6,593 bases of DNA. It comes from Deltaproteobacteria bacterium (lineage in GTDB: Bacteria; Desulfobacterota; GWC2-55-46; UBA9637). The notes beneath the pieces are model-generated. The model saw nothing but the letters and a program-made list of their open reading frames with translations, was not told the origin of the DNA and did not search any database. Within the stretch, counting starts at the first letter, position 1; every line of letters starts with the position of its first letter. Position numbers and translations under genes: made by a program. Of this stretch, positions 5,040-6,593 are shown one piece after another. The stretch is from positions 1 to 6,593 of the forward strand of contig JACRNK010000099.1 of NCBI GenBank assembly GCA_016234985.1, given 5' to 3'.

Positions 5040-5896
5040 GTAAAACTCAAAACTCAAAATTCAAAATTCGGAATTCAGAAAATAGCGAACAGAAGTTTGA
5101 ACAGCTTAAGGCCATCCTGAAGGAAATGGGTTCTGTGCTTATAGCCTTCTCCGGCGGTGTGGACTCCACTTTTCTCTTAAAGACTGCCTTTGATGTTTTG
5201 GGCGATAAGGCTGTGGCGCTTACAGCCACCTCTCCAACCTATCCTGACAGGGAATTTCAGGATGCTAAGAGGCTGGCAAGAGAGATTGGCGCAAGGCATA
5301 TTATTATAGAATCAAATGAACTCCTCATACCCAATTTTGCGGATAACACTGACAAAAGGTGCTTTTACTGTAAGAGCGAACTTTTTGAAATATGCAATGC
5401 AAAGGCAAAAGAGCTTGGGCTAAAATTTGTGGCGGACGGAAGCAATGTTGACGATTTGGGAGATTACAGGCCTGGGAGAGAGGCTGCAAAGAACCTCGGC
5501 GTAAGAAGTCCGCTTGTGGAGGCAGGGCTGTCAAAACTTGAGATAAGGCAAATAAGCAAGGCTGTCGGACTTGAAACGTGGGAAAAGCCATCCTTTGCCT
5601 GTCTCTCATCCAGATTTCCTTATGGGACAAAGATAACCGAGGAAAGGTTGGATAAAGTGGAAAAATGCGAGGAGATTCTTCGCAATCTGGGTTTTTCTCA
5701 GTTCAGGGTAAGGTATCACAACGATATAGCCAGAATTGAAGCGCCGCTTGCTGAGATAAGCAGATTTTTAGATGAAGGCGTCAGAGATGCCATTGTCCAA
5801 GGTTTCAAGGAGCAGGGATTTACTTATATAACGCTTGATTTGCAGGGTTACAGGACAGGAAGCATGAATGAAAAGATGCTCAATGCCCTCCTTTGA
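5036..5896 (+). CDS. larE: ATP-dependent sacrificial sulfur transferase LarE
   Basis: This 286-residue PP-loop enzyme carries SGGVDS at 39-44, SPTYPDREF (66-74), RCFYCKSELF (108-117), DGSNVDDLGDYRPG (134-147), SPL (158-160) and KPSFACLSSRFPYG (184-197). By family knowledge LarE adenylates a carboxylate of pyridinium biscarboxylate mononucleotide and gives up its own cysteine sulfur to build the nickel-pincer cofactor of lactate racemase-type enzymes. C189 in the KPSFACLSSR motif corresponds to that sacrificial cysteine; C109 and C112 form an additional conserved CxxC. Length matches the family. The ATG overlaps the previous stop by four bases (ATGA), with AAGGA 8 nt upstream, so translation is probably coupled. 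The first 20 or so residues are encoded largely by a 7-nt tandem repeat and are not typical of LarE. No larA, larB or larC lies in the window, so the role in the nickel cofactor is likely but unproven. Confidence 0.86.
   Translation: MSKTQNSKFKIRNSENSEQKFEQLKAILKEMGSVLIAFSGGVDSTFLLKTAFDVLGDKAVALTATSPTYPDREFQDAKRLAREIGARHIIIESNELLIPNFADNTDKRCFYCKSELFEICNAKAKELGLKFVADGSNVDDLGDYRPGREAAKNLGVRSPLVEAGLSKLEIRQISKAVGLETWEKPSFACLSSRFPYGTKITEERLDKVEKCEEILRNLGFSQFRVRYHNDIARIEAPLAEISRFLDEGVRDAIVQGFKEQGFTYITLDLQGYRTGSMNEKMLNALL
5042..5076 (+). repeat. Heptanucleotide tandem repeat inside the larE 5' end
   Basis: Five consecutive 7-nt units read AAAACTC, AAAACTC, AAAATTC, AAAATTC, GGAATTC. The array starts four bases after the larE ATG and encodes most of the non-conserved leader peptide. 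The unit length is not a multiple of three, so gain or loss of one unit would shift the frame. Confidence 0.85.
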
Positions 5897-6593
5897 ATTT
5901 CCTTAAAACATCCAACAGATAATCCATATCCTTTTCAGTGTGAGTAGCAGAAATCTGGAACCTTATCTCCTCGTCGCCTTTCGGCACAACCGGGAAATTC
6001 AGGCCTGTAGCCAGAATGTTGTTGTCAAAAAGATATTTAACCATTTCAGAAGTCTTTTGTGTATCCCTCACCATGAGCGGAACAACGGGATGCTCGCCGG
6101 GAATGGTTTCATATCCGGTTTGTTTCAATCCTTCCCGTAAGCGGGCTGCGAGCTTTCTTGTCTTTTCGAGAAGTCTTGCCCCATCAGGGCTATCAAGTAT
6201 TTCAAGGGACTTAAGCGTTGCCGCTGCCTCAGCAGGGGTGATGGGATTGGAATAGATGTAAAACGGCGATGTCTCCCTAATATAGCTTATCACTGTGCGG
6301 CTCGAAACCACATAGCCGCCGTTTACACCCAGGGCTTTTCCAAGGGTTGCAATAAGTATATCTGCTTTTGCATTCGTATATTCTTCAACGCCCCTGCCTG
6401 TCTTGCCAAATGCGCCAATGCCATGCGAATCGTCAACAATAGTTATAATTCCTTCCTCATACCCAGATTTATATCTCTTGCAGATTTCTACAATCCTGTC
6501 TAAAGGCGCATAATCTCCCCTCATGCTGAAGATGCCGTCTGTAACCACCACAATCCTTTTTGCCTGACCTGTGTTTTCCCTGATAATGCGCTC
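5880..6593 (-). CDS. PLP-dependent alpha-oxoamine synthase (Kbl/BioF family), N-terminus beyond window
   Basis: The frame is open from the right edge, so 237 C-terminal residues are visible and roughly 150-170 N-terminal ones are missing. They contain VVVTDGIFSMRGDYAPLDRI, the cofactor motif VDDSHGIGAFGKTGRG (D54 and H57, numbered from the edge), the PLP lysine K86 in ATLGKALGVNGGY (codon 6336-6338), IYSNPITPAEAAA, and the C-terminal GDEEIRFQISATHTEKD with a likely carboxylate-binding Arg (R211). This is the family joining an acyl-CoA to an amino acid with loss of CO2, or the reverse: 2-amino-3-ketobutyrate CoA ligase, 8-amino-7-oxononanoate synthase and relatives. TLGKALG and SNPITP look closer to Kbl-type than to BioF, but substrate choice is uncertain. 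A few extra residues (SGYEEG) precede the VDDSHG strand. Its stop lies inside the larE 3' end, giving a 17-nt tail-to-tail overlap. Confidence 0.87.
   Translation of the reverse strand, partial: ERIIRENTGQAKRIVVVTDGIFSMRGDYAPLDRIVEICKRYKSGYEEGIITIVDDSHGIGAFGKTGRGVEEYTNAKADILIATLGKALGVNGGYVVSSRTVISYIRETSPFYIYSNPITPAEAAATLKSLEILDSPDGARLLEKTRKLAARLREGLKQTGYETIPGEHPVVPLMVRDTQKTSEMVKYLFDNNILATGLNFPVVPKGDEEIRFQISATHTEKDMDYLLDVLRKFKGGH

Overview
The window is bacterial and gene-dense, with moderate GC, good Shine-Dalgarno sites and sigma70-like promoters. The gene set is PilZ c-di-GMP receptors, a two-domain PP-loop sulfurtransferase, LarE, and a COG2187-type kinase with an HGDIHSEH motif. Together with many AGG/AGA codons and palindromic intergenic repeats, this suggests an anaerobic Desulfobacterota- or Nitrospirota-like lineage. 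That placement is inference; no marker gene is present.

Layout, left to right. (1) Positions 1-2383, minus strand: a three-gene operon of MBL-fold hydrolase, hpt and aminoglycoside-phosphotransferase-like kinase. The kinase runs off the left edge. Gaps are 7 and 17 nt, and two of the three genes start with GTG. A near-consensus promoter (2630-2658) drives the operon through a leader of about 240 nt that carries hairpins. (2) Positions 2384-2812: a non-coding segment with that leader, the promoter, an intrinsic terminator for the next operon, and two unrelated palindromic repeats. (3) Positions 2813-3891, minus strand: a stand-alone PilZ protein followed by a PilZ-REC fusion, forming a small c-di-GMP/phosphorylation signalling operon. 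(4) Positions 3892-4034: a divergent promoter region with back-to-back -35 boxes and a small dyad between them. (5) Positions 4035-5896, plus strand: a PP-loop ATPase with an NFACT-R-like tail, overlapping larE by ATGA; two sulfur-transfer PP-loop enzymes made from one mRNA. (6) Positions 5880-6593, minus strand: the C-terminal part of a PLP-dependent alpha-oxoamine synthase (Kbl/BioF family), which overlaps the larE 3' end tail to tail by 17 nt.

The genes are recognisable family members. The less ordinary material is the coupled pair of PP-loop enzymes, the heptanucleotide repeat at the start of larE, the cysteine-rich insert in the kinase, and the palindromic repeats in the 2.4-2.8 kb gap. 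I saw no mobile-element gene, CRISPR array, tRNA or rRNA.
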